From Chloroflexota bacterium (GTDB lineage Bacteria; Chloroflexota; Anaerolineae; Anaerolineales; Villigracilaceae), in the NCBI GenBank assembly GCA_021796315.1, contig JAJYOH010000068.1, positions 1 through 16,404 on the forward strand: a stretch of DNA of 16,404 nucleotides, in the 5' to 3' direction. Of the stretch, positions 7,812-14,278 are shown one piece after another. The translations under genes were made by a program, and so were the position numbers. Under the pieces are notes generated by a model. It had not been told where the DNA came from, made no database searches, and worked only from the letters and a program-made list of their open reading frames with translations. The stretch's first letter is position 1. Each line of letters starts with the position of its first letter.

Positions 7812-8843
7812 TTATTTCCCGTATCTTTTTCTGATCTCCGGCAGGAAATATTTATTGAAGAACGCGTCTTCATCGTAATCGGGTTTCCAGCCCCAGTCTT
7901 TGCGGGCAAGAGAATCATCCACATCTTCCGGCCACGAGTCGACAATTCCCTGGCGGCGAGGGTTCGGCTCGAACGTGATATTCGCACCGGGGAAGGCTTT
8001 CAGAGCGCGGTCGCGGAATTCACCGGCCGTCATCGCAAAGGCGGCCACGTTATAAACGATGTTGCTGAGATTTTCGCGCGGCGCATCGGTCAACATCAAC
8101 AGGGATTTGATCGCATCCGGCATTGCCATGAATGAAATTTTTGTATCTGCGCGCACGAAGCACGCGTACGGTTTTCCCTGCGCGGCGGCGTGCAGCATTT
8201 CGGGGCCGTAATCACTCGTCCCGCCGCTGGGCAAAGTAAAGGCTGAGATCAGGCCCGGAAAACGGAGGGCGCGAAAGTCCAGCATGACCGGCGGCTTTTC
8301 ATCCAGATGACGCTGCCCGTTATATCGGCTGTAATACATCCCCAATTTTTCGCAGTAAAGTTTATTGCATCCATACATGGTATGCGGCGCGTTATATTCA
8401 TCCTCCCTCACGCAGCCCGCCGACTTTTTCACTTCAAGGTTCGACATTCCAAAAGCCGCGATGGAACTTGGAAATAAAAACTTTACGGCTTTGTTATATT
8501 TCTCAGAGCGATAAGCCGCCAGCATCAACAATTGCATCGTCCCTTCGACGTTGATGCGGTGCGCTTCTTCTGTGGCTATCTCTGCTTTCGACGAAAGCGA
8601 AGCCGCCAGGTGAAAGATAATATCGAAATCATAATCATAAAAAGTTTTGATCTTATAAACCAAATCCCCTTGCACGTGCTCGCCCACCAAATTTTTGATC
8701 GTCTCCGGCAACGGCGCCATGTCAGCAGTCACAACTCGATAGCCTCCCCGCTTTGATAACTCCTGCACCAGCGCCTGTCCGATCTCGCCACATGCGCCAG
8801 TGACCAACACGGTCTTTTGCCCTTGCCGGTACGCGTCAGTCAT
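7812..8843 (-). CDS. Extended SDR, probable L-threonine 3-dehydrogenase (NAD-dependent epimerase/dehydratase family)
   Basis: A 343-residue cytosolic NAD(P)-dependent extended short-chain dehydrogenase. It has the Rossmann loop GACGEIG (16-22), an acidic D41 after beta-2 (NAD preference), FHLAA (77-81), catalytic serine in PSSIAAFG (125-132) and YGCNK (Y157, K161). The C-terminal features SGGTSDYGPEMLHAA, ADTKISFMAMPDAI and 'VDSWPEDVDDSLARKDWGW' strongly recall the SDR-type threonine dehydrogenases, which oxidise L-threonine to 2-amino-3-oxobutyrate. The usual partner, 2-amino-3-ketobutyrate CoA ligase, is not in the window, so a sugar-nucleotide epimerase role is a weaker alternative. AAGGAG six bases before the ATG (minus strand, 8850-8855) confirms the start. 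An 18-bp palindrome lies about 50 bases upstream. Confidence 0.85.
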   Translation of the reverse strand: MTDAYRQGQKTVLVTGACGEIGQALVQELSKRGGYRVVTADMAPLPETIKNLVGEHVQGDLVYKIKTFYDYDFDIIFHLAASLSSKAEIATEEAHRINVEGTMQLLMLAAYRSEKYNKAVKFLFPSSIAAFGMSNLEVKKSAGCVREDEYNAPHTMYGCNKLYCEKLGMYYSRYNGQRHLDEKPPVMLDFRALRFPGLISAFTLPSGGTSDYGPEMLHAAAQGKPYACFVRADTKISFMAMPDAIKSLLMLTDAPRENLSNIVYNVAAFAMTAGEFRDRALKAFPGANITFEPNPRRQGIVDSWPEDVDDSLARKDWGWKPDYDEDAFFNKYFLPEIRKRYGK

Positions 8844-8893
8844 ATTTCACTCCTTGTATGCTGCCAAAATTTTATTTACATCTTACCAGCAAA

Positions 8894-8911
8894 ATCAATT
8901 CGGGAATTGAT
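8894..8911. promoter_or_regulatory. 18-bp palindrome in the divergent promoter region (possible operator)
   Basis: ATCAATTC (8894-8901), GG, GAATTGAT (8904-8911): perfect 8-base arms around 2 bases. It lies in the 133-base region shared by the divergent dehydrogenase and lipoprotein genes. The size and dyad fit a dimeric repressor site, but no cognate regulator is evident. Confidence 0.4.
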
Positions 8912-8976
8912 GTAAAAAGCAGTAGAATGCTGTTATTGTACAACACCTCCTGTGAACTGTTTGTCACCAATAAACA

Positions 8977-9789
8977 ATGATTTTCTCCCCCTCAAAAACA
9001 AGATCGATCTTTTTTAGGCTGATCCTGGTCGGACTCATCACGGGCCTGACCGGCTGCGCCAGCCTGGCGGATACTTCCGCTATTGAACAGCCCACCGCAA
9101 CAGAAACCCCGCCTCCTTCCCCGACCATTGTCTGGTTCCCGCCAACATCCACACCCACACCTAAAACTTTATCCACCCAAGTTCCCACGCCCGAACAAAA
9201 GCCCGGCGTCGGCGCCGCCATCTTCACCGACGATTTTTCCTCGCCCATTTTATGGAACACTGCCGTTTCAGATCAAGCCACCGTTGACGTCAGCCGCAAC
9301 CGCCTGACCATCGCCGCCCAACCCGGAATCTATATGTTAAGTATGCGGCAGGGCGTGACGCTGAGTAACTTCTACGCCGAGATCACAGCGAAAACAAGTT
9401 TGTGCCAGGGCAAGGATGATTATGGGATACTTGTCCGAGCGCCCAATAACGTGGCTTATTATCGCTTTGCGCTTTCATGCGATGGAACCGCGCGCGTCGA
9501 CCGCGTCAGTATTGGGACGCGCGAACCACTCCAGCCACCCATGCCCAGCGGCGATGTCCCGCCCGGCGCGCCGGGAGAAGTCCGCATCGGCGTGTGGGCC
9601 GTCGGCTCGGAAATGCGATTCTTTTTGAACGGCCGCTATCAATTCAGTGTTACCGATGTGAATTATCGTTCGGGCGCGCTCGGTGTGTTTGCTCACGCCG
9701 CTGGAAACACCCCCGTCACCGTTACGTTTTCCGACCTGGTCGTCTATGATGTGAGTTATATTCTTCCAACCAAAACCCCATCTCCATAA
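8977..9789 (+). CDS. Lipoprotein with a probable concanavalin A-like (LamG/DUF1080-like) domain
   Basis: A 270-residue exported protein with lipoprotein signal (lipobox LTGC, C27) and a Thr/Pro-rich spacer (about 38-75). A beta-rich domain (about 82-258) follows, with the motif order of glycan-binding jelly-roll domains: 'FTDDFSSPILWNT', 'FYAEITAK', 'DDYGILVRAPNNVAYYRFALS', 'RIGVWAVGSEMRFFLNGRYQF', 'GALGVFAHAAG' and 'VTFSDLVVYDV'. Such domains usually bind or cleave carbohydrate; no catalytic residues can be assigned, so binding is more likely. The PTKTPSP tail suggests a linker with nothing after it, either natural or a lost domain. No Shine-Dalgarno sequence is seen before the ATG. It is divergent from the dehydrogenase. 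Confidence 0.75.
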   Translation: MIFSPSKTRSIFFRLILVGLITGLTGCASLADTSAIEQPTATETPPPSPTIVWFPPTSTPTPKTLSTQVPTPEQKPGVGAAIFTDDFSSPILWNTAVSDQATVDVSRNRLTIAAQPGIYMLSMRQGVTLSNFYAEITAKTSLCQGKDDYGILVRAPNNVAYYRFALSCDGTARVDRVSIGTREPLQPPMPSGDVPPGAPGEVRIGVWAVGSEMRFFLNGRYQFSVTDVNYRSGALGVFAHAAGNTPVTVTFSDLVVYDVSYILPTKTPSP

Positions 9790-9790
9790 T

Positions 9791-9891
9791 GTCATTGCGG
9801 GTGAAGCTTTTTTGCGAAGCGAAGCAATCTCGTGTTTGATGCCTACTTGAGATTGCCACGCCCACTCGCTTCGCTCGGGGCCCGCAATGAC
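9791..9891. repeat. GTCATTGCGGG...CCCGCAATGAC palindromic repeat element
   Basis: A 101-base imperfect palindrome. Perfect 11-bp ends (9791-9801 and 9881-9891) enclose nested arms GCGAAGCG/CGCTTCGC (9814-9821/9867-9874) and GCAATCTC/GAGATTGC (9824-9831/9849-9856). It resembles the widespread 'CATTGCGAG...GAAGCAATCTC' REP/MITE-like family known from many bacterial genomes. It has no coding capacity and fills the gap between the lipoprotein and the methyltransferase. A false ATG for the methyltransferase frame (9887) lies in its right end. Confidence 0.82.
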
Positions 9892-9904
9892 GATAGAATA
9901 TAGT

Positions 9905-10714
9905 ATGCCCAACAATAAACTCAACGACCTCGACTCGAAGACCTGGCTCAAATTCCAAAAATCATGGTTCATTCATAACCCGCCGCCGCGCAAGAAAGGC
10001 GTGCTCGTGCATCCCGCCAAATTCCCGGAAACAATGGCGCAGGAGTTCATCGAATTTTTCACCAAGCGCGGACAAACCGTCCTCGACCCGATGGCCGGAA
10101 CCGGCTCGACTTTGATCGCCGCCCTGCGCGCGGGACGAAATTCTTTTGGCATCGAGCTGAATCCAAAGTATGCGAAGATCGCAAAACAGATAATCAAGGA
10201 TGAGCGCAAAACACTTGGCGAATCTGTTGATGGATTAACATCTGAGATCATCAATGGCGATGCACTCAAGGCCGCAAAATTTAAAATCCCAACCATTGAT
10301 TATGTGCTAACCTCGCCTCCCTACTGGGATATGCTGCACGCCAAAGGCGCTGAGACACAAAAGAAACGCCGCACATCTTCAGACATGGACGTGTTTTATT
10401 CCGATGATCCGAAAGATGTGGGCAACATCCACGATTACAAAAAATTTCTGGAGATGCTGGTCGAGATTTATGCGGGGCTGAAACCATTGATTCGTGAACG
10501 CGCCTATCTGACCATCATCGTCAAAAATGTAAAAAAGGGCGGGAAGATTTATCCGCTGGCGTGGGACCTTGCGCGCGAACTTGGAAAAGTGTACACGCTC
10601 AAAGATGAAAAACTCTGGCTGCAGGATAATCAATCCATCGCTCCGTACGGATTCGGTTCGGCGTGGGTCAGCAATACATTCCATCATTATTGTCTACAGT
10701 TTAGGAATGAGTAG
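9905..10714 (+). CDS. SPPY-type DNA methyltransferase (probable N4-cytosine), restriction-modification candidate
   Basis: A 269-residue AdoMet-dependent DNA amino-methyltransferase of the N6_N4_Mtase family. The region before motif I (HPAKFP, 36-41) resembles motif X. Motif I is DPMAGTGST (61-69), followed by GIELNPKYAKIA (82-93). The catalytic motif IV is TSPPYWDM (136-143). SPPY rather than DPPY/NPPY suggests m4C. The order, AdoMet site before catalytic motif, is the alpha/gamma-like arrangement. No separate target-recognition domain is obvious; the segment after motif IV (about 145-200) may serve. The frame is open from 9887, but that ATG lies in the palindromic repeat, so ATG at 9905 (MPNNKLND) is preferred. 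No Shine-Dalgarno sequence; TAGAAT (9894-9899) lies 5 bases before the ATG. A nuclease-like gene follows 60 bases downstream. Confidence 0.85.
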   Translation: MPNNKLNDLDSKTWLKFQKSWFIHNPPPRKKGVLVHPAKFPETMAQEFIEFFTKRGQTVLDPMAGTGSTLIAALRAGRNSFGIELNPKYAKIAKQIIKDERKTLGESVDGLTSEIINGDALKAAKFKIPTIDYVLTSPPYWDMLHAKGAETQKKRRTSSDMDVFYSDDPKDVGNIHDYKKFLEMLVEIYAGLKPLIRERAYLTIIVKNVKKGGKIYPLAWDLARELGKVYTLKDEKLWLQDNQSIAPYGFGSAWVSNTFHHYCLQFRNE

Positions 10715-10774
10715 GGGAAAAGGAAATTTAGATCATGGTCATCGTGCTAAATTATTCTCCATCATCCATTAACT

Positions 10775-11758
10775 ATGCTCACTTCATCTGACATCATCCG
10801 CCTGCCCTACACGCCCGATCTCACCGAAGGCGGTATCGCCTACGCCTGCCGCTCCCTGCCGCACACCTACGATCGCATGGGCGGCTCATCCTTCGACCGT
10901 CTGCGGCGCATCGTGGCGGGTGTAGCCGTCGAGCTGGCATTTCGCCGCTATCTTTCGCAACAAAATATTCCATTCGATATCAAGGGCGCGACGCCATTCA
11001 CCGATCCTGACCGCTACGATGTTTCGCTCGGCGGACATCGCTGTGATCTTAAGTCGTTCCTCATCACGCATCGCGACCAGATCACGCTTCTTCGCCGGGA
11101 CTTCAGTCCGGCCCTCGATGCTCCGGCTTTGGTGCCGCTCGATCAGTATTCGCGCGACGGCCACGCCGACAACGATCTTTATCTTTTCGCTTTTCTGACC
11201 GGCCTGATCGCGGCCTCGCCCGATGACATGCAAAAAGCGTCCGATGCGGGACAACCAACGTATCTCATCCACACCATGCCCAAATCGTGGACGCGTCCGA
11301 CTAACTGGATCCCGCTTGGGCGGCTGGCTGTGAAATCCGAATCGGATGAAACACTGATGCTTGAAATCGGCGGCCAGGATTCCGGTCGGGAATTTGTGAC
11401 GCGCTCTGTCGAACTCCCGCCGCACACACGGGTCGAAGTCGATGCCAATTTTTATTCTCTGGCTTACGCCCACGTTAAATCCAGGCCGGGCGCGCGCTTG
11501 GGAATCCATGCTCCATCACAAAAAGAAACTTATGTGATCGAGCCGATTGCGTGGAGCAACATTTGGGTGTACGGCATGGATATTTATCTGGCGGGCTGGA
11601 TCGCACGCGAAGACTTCCGCCGCCGCGCCCACTTGATCCACGAAGGCAGCCGTGTCTTTCAATATAACTTGACGCGAACGAAGAATTTGGCCGTGCCAGT
11701 CTCGGAATTAAAACCGCTGCCTGAATTATTTGAGCGCGTGCGTGATTGGAAAATGTAG
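10775..11758 (+). CDS. Uncharacterised protein with PD-(D/E)XK-like nuclease signature, possible restriction endonuclease
   Basis: A 327-residue soluble protein I cannot assign to a named family. A PD-(D/E)XK-like arrangement is visible: a helix with E53 (AGVAVELAFRRYL), a strand with D82 (DRYDV), then D91-L92-K93 in HRCDLKSF, that is D-X8-DLK. This spacing fits the catalytic core of type II restriction enzymes and related nucleases. The rest has mixed alpha/beta character with a beta-rich middle (about 175-260) and a basic, helical C-terminus. No signal peptide or membrane helix. Its place just after a solitary SPPY methyltransferase suggests the cognate restriction enzyme. Alternatives are a Vsr-like or Holliday-junction-type nuclease, or a non-catalytic relative. 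No Shine-Dalgarno sequence is seen before the ATG. Function is inference. Confidence 0.6.
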   Translation: MLTSSDIIRLPYTPDLTEGGIAYACRSLPHTYDRMGGSSFDRLRRIVAGVAVELAFRRYLSQQNIPFDIKGATPFTDPDRYDVSLGGHRCDLKSFLITHRDQITLLRRDFSPALDAPALVPLDQYSRDGHADNDLYLFAFLTGLIAASPDDMQKASDAGQPTYLIHTMPKSWTRPTNWIPLGRLAVKSESDETLMLEIGGQDSGREFVTRSVELPPHTRVEVDANFYSLAYAHVKSRPGARLGIHAPSQKETYVIEPIAWSNIWVYGMDIYLAGWIAREDFRRRAHLIHEGSRVFQYNLTRTKNLAVPVSELKPLPELFERVRDWKM

Positions 11759-11829
11759 TACAAGCAGGGGATGCACCGTGAAATGGGGTTCGATTAACAT
11801 CGCACACATTTCATAACACGGAGGCATCC

Positions 11830-11997
11830 ATGAATATCGTCGAACCGTTTATCCGCCGCGCCGCCCACACGATCGGGTGGGAGATTACCGGCGCCATCGA
11901 AAGTGTGGTCTGGACGATAGGCATCGCTCTTGTCCTGATGTGTTGTTGCATCTTCAGTTGCGGAGCGGTTGCATTTCAAATGATCTTTCACCGCTAA
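11830..11997 (+). CDS. Small 55-residue single-span membrane protein, Cys-rich
   Basis: ATG at 11830 opens a 55-codon frame ending at TAA 11995-11997. A strong GGAGG (11820-11824) lies 5 bases upstream, one of the best ribosome-binding sites in the window, and an intrinsic-terminator-like hairpin starts 1 base after the stop; both argue for a real gene. The product has a short amphipathic N-terminal part (MNIVEPFIRRAAHTIGWEI), then one hydrophobic helix (about 26-51) with a cluster of cysteines, LVLMCCCIFSCG, and a short FHR tail. It lies 71 bases after the nuclease-like gene on the same strand. I recognise no family. Roles as a small membrane-acting toxin or an accessory to the putative restriction locus are guesses. 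Confidence 0.65.
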   Translation: MNIVEPFIRRAAHTIGWEITGAIESVVWTIGIALVLMCCCIFSCGAVAFQMIFHR

Positions 11998-11998
11998 G

Positions 11999-12036
11999 AA
12001 TCAAGAACGCCGTTGAAAACAACAGCGTTCTTGATT
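11999..12036 (+). terminator. Strong hairpin terminator after the small membrane protein gene
   Basis: AATCAAGAACGC (11999-12010) pairs perfectly with GCGTTCTTGATT (12025-12036). Inside, GTTG-AAAA-CAAC extends the stem past one mismatch. The 3' side continues T-rich but interrupted (TAAATCTTCTTT). It marks the end of the methyltransferase/nuclease/small-protein segment. Confidence 0.75.
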
Positions 12037-12045
12037 TAAATCTTC

Positions 12046-12080
12046 TTTCATCTTCGTCTATCTCTGTTTATCTCCGGTTA
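12046..12080. repeat. Degenerate AGAGATAGAC-like short repeat tract
   Basis: Read on the minus strand this is a purine-rich series of loosely repeated 9-10-mers (GGAGATAAAC, AGAGATAGAC, GAAGATGAAAG). It resembles the ACAGAGA/ACGGAGA-type intergenic repeats common in environmental bacterial genomes. It lies between the terminator at 11999-12036 and the peptidase promoter. Confidence 0.35.
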
Positions 12081-12102
12081 AAAACGACTCATTTAAATCT
12101 GG

Positions 12103-12108
12103 TACACT
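12103..12108 (+). promoter_or_regulatory. Putative -10 box of the C39-like peptidase gene
   Basis: TACACT lies 7 bases before the ATG at 12116, with no Shine-Dalgarno sequence between. A weak A/T-rich -35 (TAAAAA) lies 18 bases upstream. It fits the leaderless pattern seen at 3926 and 7684. Confidence 0.4.
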
Positions 12109-12115
12109 TTTCTGC

Positions 12116-13375
12116 ATGTTGAAAAGTACTGTATCAAAAATTTTATTGTCGCTGGCAGGAATTTTTCTGCTTGGTTTTTTGGTGTATCAAATCCCGGCGA
12201 TAAAAAGCCGCTTGGAATGGCGTCTGGTAGTTTGGAGCACCTACGTTCAAAACACAATAAATCCTGTCGGCAAAATCCCCACGCCTGTACCATCCACACC
12301 TTTTGCAACTTTTACGCCTGAACCGCCGACCCCGGCTTCTCCTGCGATTGAACTCAGTCCAACACCTACGCCCAAACCGCTCCCATCCCAGGTAACCCTG
12401 CCAGATCCAAAATATGAACTGCAAGGAATCAACAATTGCGGTCCCGCCACGCTGACCATGGCGCTGCGAATGTACGGCTGGCAGGGAAATCAAAATGATA
12501 TTGCCAATGTCATCAAACCTGCCCCCCAGGATCGTAACGTCAACCCTGATGAACTTCGTTATTTCGTAATGAATGAAGCCGGTTGGTTACGAGCTGAATT
12601 CCGTGTAGGAGGAAATCTCAATATTCTCAAACAATTATTGGCTGCCAATTATCCCGTCATCATAGAAGAAGCGTCAACCCTGCCTCTTCAAGACTCAAAT
12701 GGGCCCAACGATGATCTGTGGGATGCCCATTATTTGCTTGTCACCGGATATGATGATACAGGCAAGTACATCATTGCCCAGGATCCGCTGCGCGGCCCGG
12801 ATAAACAAATTCCCTACGATAAATTAATGACAGATTGGGAACCCTTCAATTATCTTTACATGGTCATCTACCTGCCCGGAAATGAAGGGGAGGTCCAATC
12901 CATCCTGGGGGCAGATTGGAATCCCGACCAGAACCGACAAAACGCAATGAACATTTCGCAAACTGCCATTACAGCGAATCCCAATGACGCATTTGCATGG
13001 TTCAACCTCGGCAGCAGCCTCGTTTATTTTTCACGCTACACCGAGGCTGCGCAGGCTTTCGATAAAGCTTTCACCATTGGCCTGCCACAGCGCATGACCC
13101 GTTATCAATTTTGGCCATTCTTCGCATATTACAATGCCGATCGCATTGACTATCTGCTTCAACTTACGGAAGACACTTACAAACCGATCAATGGTTATTA
13201 TTCAGAAGAGGCCTTGCTCTGGCATGGTTACGGGCTCTTGCGCAAAGGCGATACCAACGGCGCACTTGCAGATTGGAACAAGGCGCTCAAAGTCCATGCC
13301 GGTTATTGCGATGCTGAAAAAGCAATTAACGATTACATTCAGCAAACTTATCAACTCACAGGTTGCAGCCCTTAA
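12116..13375 (+). CDS. Membrane-anchored C39-like cysteine peptidase with C-terminal TPR-like repeats
   Basis: A 419-residue protein. It has an N-terminal transmembrane helix (about 7-25), a Thr/Pro-rich extracytoplasmic linker (about 53-90) and a C39-like papain-fold domain (about 98-255). Catalytic residues are recognisable: Q103 and C108 in LQGINNCGPATL, H205 in DAHYLLVTGYD and D223 in AQDPLRG, matching the peptidase_C39_2 family of double-glycine-type and related peptidases. The C-terminus has two TPR-like helix pairs (about 284-322: NDAFAWFNLGSSLVYFSRYTEAAQAFDKAF; about 363-395: EEALLWHGYGLLRKGDTNGALADWNKALK). There is no ABC transporter domain, so it is a stand-alone surface peptidase or peptidase-like protein rather than a bacteriocin exporter. 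The substrate is unknown; the TPRs suggest a protein partner outside the membrane. Confidence 0.85.
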   Translation: MLKSTVSKILLSLAGIFLLGFLVYQIPAIKSRLEWRLVVWSTYVQNTINPVGKIPTPVPSTPFATFTPEPPTPASPAIELSPTPTPKPLPSQVTLPDPKYELQGINNCGPATLTMALRMYGWQGNQNDIANVIKPAPQDRNVNPDELRYFVMNEAGWLRAEFRVGGNLNILKQLLAANYPVIIEEASTLPLQDSNGPNDDLWDAHYLLVTGYDDTGKYIIAQDPLRGPDKQIPYDKLMTDWEPFNYLYMVIYLPGNEGEVQSILGADWNPDQNRQNAMNISQTAITANPNDAFAWFNLGSSLVYFSRYTEAAQAFDKAFTIGLPQRMTRYQFWPFFAYYNADRIDYLLQLTEDTYKPINGYYSEEALLWHGYGLLRKGDTNGALADWNKALKVHAGYCDAEKAINDYIQQTYQLTGCSP

Positions 13376-13409
13376 AAAAGAGCCGCCGAGAAATTCGGCG
13401 GCTCTTTTT
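13375..13409. terminator. Bidirectional intrinsic terminator between convergent genes
   Basis: AAAAAGAGCCGCCGA (13375-13389) pairs perfectly with TCGGCGGCTCTTTTT (13395-13409) around GAAAT. The A5/T5 ends give a T-tract on both strands. The stem begins in the stop codon of the peptidase gene and ends in that of the response regulator, so it serves both. Confidence 0.93.
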
Positions 13410-14121
13410 AGACTTCCTGAAAACTATACCCACCCGGCCAGGTTTGGATCAAATAGGATTGCTTGCCTGAATCCATTTCCATTTTCTTTCGCAACCGATA
13501 TACAACATTCTTCAATACCGCCATGTCCCCTTCCACTCCCCACACTGTTTGCATGATCTCTTCATTCTTGAAGACATAACCCGGATGGCTCATCAATAAA
13601 TGCAGTAGACGGAACTCCAGATTCGTCAACTTGATCTCGCCGCCATCCGGTTCAAGTGCGGACCGGCGGGCCGGATCCAGTTTCAATTTGCCTGCCCTCA
13701 CCGGACTCATCGGCACGGCCCAACTGCGCCGCACCCATGCCATGATCTTTGCCAAAAAAATGGCCGGGCTGATCGGCTTGATGACACACTCATCCACGCC
13801 ATTTTGGTACGCTTCAAGAATTTCCGTTTCATTGTTTGCAGGCAAAAAAAGCAAAATGGGGCTGGCGCTAAGTGCTCGAAACTTTCTGCAAAGCTCCATC
13901 CTTTGTGCGTGTGGGGCATTCACATCAATGACAATGAGATCTGGGATCTCCTCCATTGAACGTTCCATGGCTCTCTGCACGGATGTCTCAAGAATTGCAA
14001 CCAATCCTTTTTCCCGAATGATATAGCCCCAGATCGGTGCAGTCGCATCCTGGTCACAGACCACAAAAACTCTATGTGAGGCGCTCGAATCTGATTCAGT
14101 AATAGAAGGCAAGACTGTCAT
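13408..14121 (-). CDS. OmpR/PhoB-type response regulator (receiver + winged helix)
   Basis: A 237-residue DNA-binding regulator. The receiver (about 17-133) has acidic D23/D25 (VVCDQDA), phospho-acceptor D66 (VIDVNAP) and K114 (CVIKPIS). The conserved Thr/Ser of beta-4 (usually LTA) appears as L92-P93-A94, so the switch residue seems to be replaced by proline. A Trans_reg_C winged helix follows (about 143-235: 'LTNLEFRLLHLLMSHPGYVFKNEEIM', 'LKNVVYRLRKKM', 'TWPGGYSF'). No histidine kinase is adjacent, so it is an orphan in this window. A purine-rich AAGGAAGG (minus strand, 14140-14133) lies 11 bases before the ATG. It is divergent from the FGE-like lipoprotein and may regulate it through their overlapping promoters. 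Confidence 0.92.
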   Translation of the reverse strand: MTVLPSITESDSSASHRVFVVCDQDATAPIWGYIIREKGLVAILETSVQRAMERSMEEIPDLIVIDVNAPHAQRMELCRKFRALSASPILLFLPANNETEILEAYQNGVDECVIKPISPAIFLAKIMAWVRRSWAVPMSPVRAGKLKLDPARRSALEPDGGEIKLTNLEFRLLHLLMSHPGYVFKNEEIMQTVWGVEGDMAVLKNVVYRLRKKMEMDSGKQSYLIQTWPGGYSFQEV

Positions 14122-14138
14122 TTTGAAAAATTCCTTCC

Positions 14139-14168
14139 TTGCTATTATACGGTATTATCATGTATAAT
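14139..14168 (+). promoter_or_regulatory. Putative promoter of the FGE-fold lipoprotein
   Basis: TTGCTA (14139-14144), 18 bases, TATAAT (14163-14168) on the plus strand. This would give a 5' leader of about 100 bases before the ATG at 14279. It overlaps the opposing promoter at 14144-14173. Confidence 0.45.
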
Positions 14169-14173
14169 GGTAA
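14144..14173 (-). promoter_or_regulatory. Putative promoter of the response regulator
   Basis: On the minus strand TTACCA (14173-14168), 18 bases, TATAAT (14149-14144). It is interlocked with the opposite-strand promoter, so the two should compete for RNA polymerase. Confidence 0.5.
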
Positions 14174-14278
14174 TAGAAAGTCACAAAAACTTACTGAATT
14201 ATGACCTTTGGGGGATAGGAAATTTGTACTATGTCCGTATACTGAGGCCAGAATTCAAAGATAAAAAGGAGACTTCAC

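Noticed and set aside
8941..8960. AGGAGGTG on the minus strand as a ribosome-binding site
   Set aside because: No ATG or GTG start with an extended frame follows at a suitable distance on that strand.
9887..9904. Upstream ATG for the methyltransferase
   Set aside because: It lies in the inverted end of the repeat element; ATG at 9905 gives a plausible protein without repeat-derived residues.
9475..9972. 165-residue minus-strand frame spanning the lipoprotein end, the palindromic repeat and the methyltransferase start
   Set aside because: It runs through the repeat element and antisense to two supported genes; the composition is not protein-like.
10886..11509. 207-residue open frame on the minus strand opposite the nuclease-like gene
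   Set aside because: It lies wholly antisense to a better-supported frame, has an Arg/His/Ile-rich shadow composition and no recognisable motif.
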